Part shown: in pieces, positions 24,242 through 26,187 of the stretch
How the letters are laid out: each line of letters opens with the position of its first letter
How positions within the stretch are numbered: position 1 is the first letter of the stretch
Assembly: GCA_902158735.1 (NCBI GenBank)
Contig: CABGHG010000006.1
Location: 1 to 26,187 of the forward strand
DNA: 26,187 bases
Origin: Candidatus Methanolliviera sp. GoM_oil
GTDB taxonomy: Archaea; Halobacteriota; Methanoliparia; Methanoliparales; Methanoliparaceae
Direction: 5' to 3'
Made by a program: the position numbers and the translations under genes
The notes under the pieces: generated by a model
The model's input: the letters and a program-made list of their open reading frames with translations, nothing else
What the model was told of the DNA's origin: nothing
Database searches by the model: none

Positions 24242-25914
24242 AATCCCCCTCCCGGAATATTTGTTGGAACTGTGCCTACCGGGATCTGAAATTGGGCGAC
24301 ATTAAGTATCAACCCTATCAAGAAGGGCACGGAGATCAGGATAACTCCTGATAGGATCGAGAAGATCGAACCGTAGTAGAAATAACTATAGTATCCCCCA
24401 CCCTTAACGATCTTACACGCGACGATGCTCGCGATGGTGATTATTATGGTGATGATTAAGACGTAACTATGCATATGTCCTGTTGAAACACCGGTAAACA
24501 TTCCAAAGCCCAAGCTACCAATTCCCGGAATATCACTCAATGCACCTTCCGCCGCACCAAAATTAGCCATCATACCACCGAGCAGATTTGAAAATATGAC
24601 CAGGACTTGAGACACGCAGAGGAGTATGGCAAGCATCGATACGTGCAGGGGCAGGACAAGTGTTGTGAATTGGGATGACTCGACATCCCTCTTCATCCTT
24701 AACAAGACGGATTCAAGAGACGAAGAAGATGCCAGATTTCCCACATGCTCTGCCTCTCCACCAAGCTTAATGGAGTCCGTAAATATACCCGTGAATTTAT
24801 AGATGAGATTACTTCCGCTCTCTCCCACAAATCTGTTCCAGCAGATGTCGGGGTTCAACCCGGTTTTAAGCCTCTTCTGGAGCGTATTTATCATACCTCT
24901 CAACGAGGGAAGCGTCTCTCTATCGACCTTCTCCATTGCGTTTTGTATCGTCATGCCGGAGGCGCTCATGATACTTCCGAGACCTTTTATAAATCCAGGA
25001 TACTCAAGATCTCTCTTATCGATATTTTTGTCGTCTCTTCTTCCGATCAGTCCAAGCGGCAACAAGATTATGCCAAAAGATATGAAAGCAAGTGCCTCTT
25101 TGAAGAAAGGAAACGCCTCCGATGACGACACAAATATCACAATCAGAAGGGGCAGGATAATCGCGAGCGGAATACATATCCTCTGCCAATAATCGATCAT
25201 CTTCTGTTCCTTGGATCTGTTCGGCAGGGGATGCGTTTTAAACTCCTTCGGGGACGCACTGAATAAGAGGAAGATGCTGAAAGCAGACGTTATTCCAACG
25301 ACGAACGCAGATAGATAGAGCATTTTTCCCACCTCACTACTGCCATAGATCGCGACAGACAGGAGTACGATGATCGAGACGACCGATGCTGAGATTAGGA
25401 GTGCAGTGAAGGCATCGTTAGCCTTCCTGAGCGTCTCCAGATCCATCTCATATCTGTTCTTCGTGATCGTCTGGGTCGTCTTAAGCTCGCCCATCAGGAA
25501 TTCCTCGTCTGGTTCACCGGACTTTATCGCGTTTCCCATCCTGTCAAGCATATCCGTTGTGCGATTATCCTTCACCTTATCTGCCACCGCATTACAGGCG
25601 GCTGAATAGTCGTAATGCCATTCCTGGACGAGTTTTCTGATCGTGTCTATATATTTTGAAGAGATAAACTCCTCTTTCTTTCCCGTTCTTTTGAATATCT
25701 CATCTCTGGAGATCTTGGCAGTAGAGATGGACGCCATATACGTCAACATGTAAAGAAGGTCGTTTCCTGCAAAGATGCCTTCGTACCACTCTTTTATCCG
25801 AATGGTGGATCTTTTGATCCCGTCTCTGACGCCATTATATAATCCTTGAAGTGCAGGCGGTAAAAAAGATCTTTCTTCCTTTGGTTCCTCCTTCAAATCC
25901 CCTTCCATCTGCAA
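24238..25914 (-). CDS. ArlJ/FlaJ-like membrane platform protein
   Basis: This 558-residue polytopic protein matches the FlaJ/TadC platform of archaella and archaeal type IV pili, which anchors the filament and the assembly ATPase. Cytoplasmic T2SSF-type domains appear at about 55-165 and 300-400 (GFIKGLGSIMSASGMTIQNAMEKV is typical of the second). Hydrophobic spans lie at about 165-192, 195-217, 245-265, 268-288, 410-440, 480-500 and 515-545. The 3' end overlaps the acidic membrane protein by four bases, and the upstream ArlI-like gene ends nine bases before its start. Without archaellin or prepilin genes in view, archaellum and adhesive pilus cannot be told apart. Confidence 0.88.
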   Translation of the reverse strand: MQMEGDLKEEPKEERSFLPPALQGLYNGVRDGIKRSTIRIKEWYEGIFAGNDLLYMLTYMASISTAKISRDEIFKRTGKKEEFISSKYIDTIRKLVQEWHYDYSAACNAVADKVKDNRTTDMLDRMGNAIKSGEPDEEFLMGELKTTQTITKNRYEMDLETLRKANDAFTALLISASVVSIIVLLSVAIYGSSEVGKMLYLSAFVVGITSAFSIFLLFSASPKEFKTHPLPNRSKEQKMIDYWQRICIPLAIILPLLIVIFVSSSEAFPFFKEALAFISFGIILLPLGLIGRRDDKNIDKRDLEYPGFIKGLGSIMSASGMTIQNAMEKVDRETLPSLRGMINTLQKRLKTGLNPDICWNRFVGESGSNLIYKFTGIFTDSIKLGGEAEHVGNLASSSSLESVLLRMKRDVESSQFTTLVLPLHVSMLAILLCVSQVLVIFSNLLGGMMANFGAAEGALSDIPGIGSLGFGMFTGVSTGHMHSYVLIITIIITIASIVACKIVKGGGYYSYFYYGSIFSILSGVILISVPFLIGLILNVAQFQIPVGTVPTNIPGGGF

Positions 25915-25923
25915 TCATCCAAT

Positions 25924-26187
25924 TTATCCTGCAATTTTTAAGATGCCTTTATTTTGCATCTTTGTTATTGTCCTATATATATCGTAAAAGTTTGTTACTC
26001 CTTTCTCATCCATCTTCTCCAGCATCTTCGTCCTCTTTTCAATCTCGTTGTAGAGTACCCACCTCCTCTCCTCCGGGATTCCGAGATTTTGTGCGATCTT
26101 GTTCTCGAGGAGATAACTGTTCCTCGCCGCGGTGAAGACGTGACTATCGGTCTCCGGATCCCAGGCAAACGCCCTCACAAAACTCAC
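25924..26187 (-). CDS. ArlI/FlaI-like secretion ATPase, C-terminus only
   Basis: The 87 visible residues run off the window edge, so the gene continues beyond 26187. They match the C-terminal tail of FlaI-type ATPases: AFAWDPETDSHVF, SYLLENKIAQNLGIPEERRW, then EIEKRTKMLEKMDEKGVTNFYDI and an (I/V)xxMQNKG-like end. The Walker motifs are outside the window. The stop is nine bases upstream of the ArlJ-like ATG, the usual arlI-arlJ order. Confidence 0.85.
   Translation of the reverse strand: MSFVRAFAWDPETDSHVFTAARNSYLLENKIAQNLGIPEERRWVLYNEIEKRTKMLEKMDEKGVTNFYDIYRTITKMQNKGILKIAG

Noticed and set aside
1..26187. CRISPR array, insertion sequence or prophage
   Set aside because: I found no regularly spaced direct repeats, transposase, integrase or phage structural gene; the only repeat family is the short palindromes.

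Overview
The window is archaeal chromosomal DNA. It carries a TATA-binding protein, ABCE1/RLI, an archaellum or type IV pilus-like ArlI/ArlJ pair, an MptE-type methanopterin-pathway kinase, an archaeal-type IleRS, and a tRNA gene without an encoded CCA. TATA-like boxes, GGTG/GGAGG ribosome binding sites and many TTG starts agree with this. Methanopterin biosynthesis, a B12-dependent acyl-CoA mutase subunit and relics of acyl-CoA metabolism suggest a methanogen-related euryarchaeon, possibly an alkane- or fatty-acid-oxidising lineage. That placement is inference.

Layout. From 1 to 6.2 kb lies a metabolic region: a B12-binding mutase subunit, a fused PyrD-PyrK dihydroorotate dehydrogenase on the minus strand, a truncated acyl-CoA dehydrogenase, a heavily decayed AMP-forming acyl-CoA synthetase, a DUF6506 protein and an iron-dependent alcohol dehydrogenase. 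From 6.2 to 10 kb are mptE and ileS (minus strand); ileS carries a frameshift inside a pair of inserted hairpins. From 10.0 to 16.3 kb is a tightly overlapping plus-strand operon: a dUTPase/MazG-like protein, a GNAT acetyltransferase, then cbiT-cbiL-cbiF-cbiG-cbiH-cbiC-cbiD-cbiE. It covers the anaerobic corrin-ring steps from cobalt-precorrin-2 to cobyrinate except for CbiJ, and its last gene runs into a tRNA-Leu(CAA) gene. From 16.4 to 20.5 kb are ilvE, a site-2 protease with a PDZ domain (minus), TBP and a DUF92/TMEM19 membrane protein. From 20.5 to 26.2 kb, all minus: ABCE1, an EMC6-like small membrane protein, a TatD-type nuclease, an acidic single-pass membrane protein, ArlJ-like and the C-terminus of ArlI.

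The most unusual signal is a family of 19-21 nt near-perfect inverted repeats with 8-9 bp arms and a three-base loop (GAA, GGA or AAA) in tandem clusters at 9230-9272, 10329-10371 and 10458-10549, with a weaker copy at 21909-21927. They lie inside or at the edges of coding genes. One cluster adds 31 in-frame residues to the GNAT protein; one supplies the dUTPase stop codon and the GNAT Shine-Dalgarno; one coincides exactly with the ileS frameshift. They behave like an archaeal counterpart of protein-coding palindromic elements.
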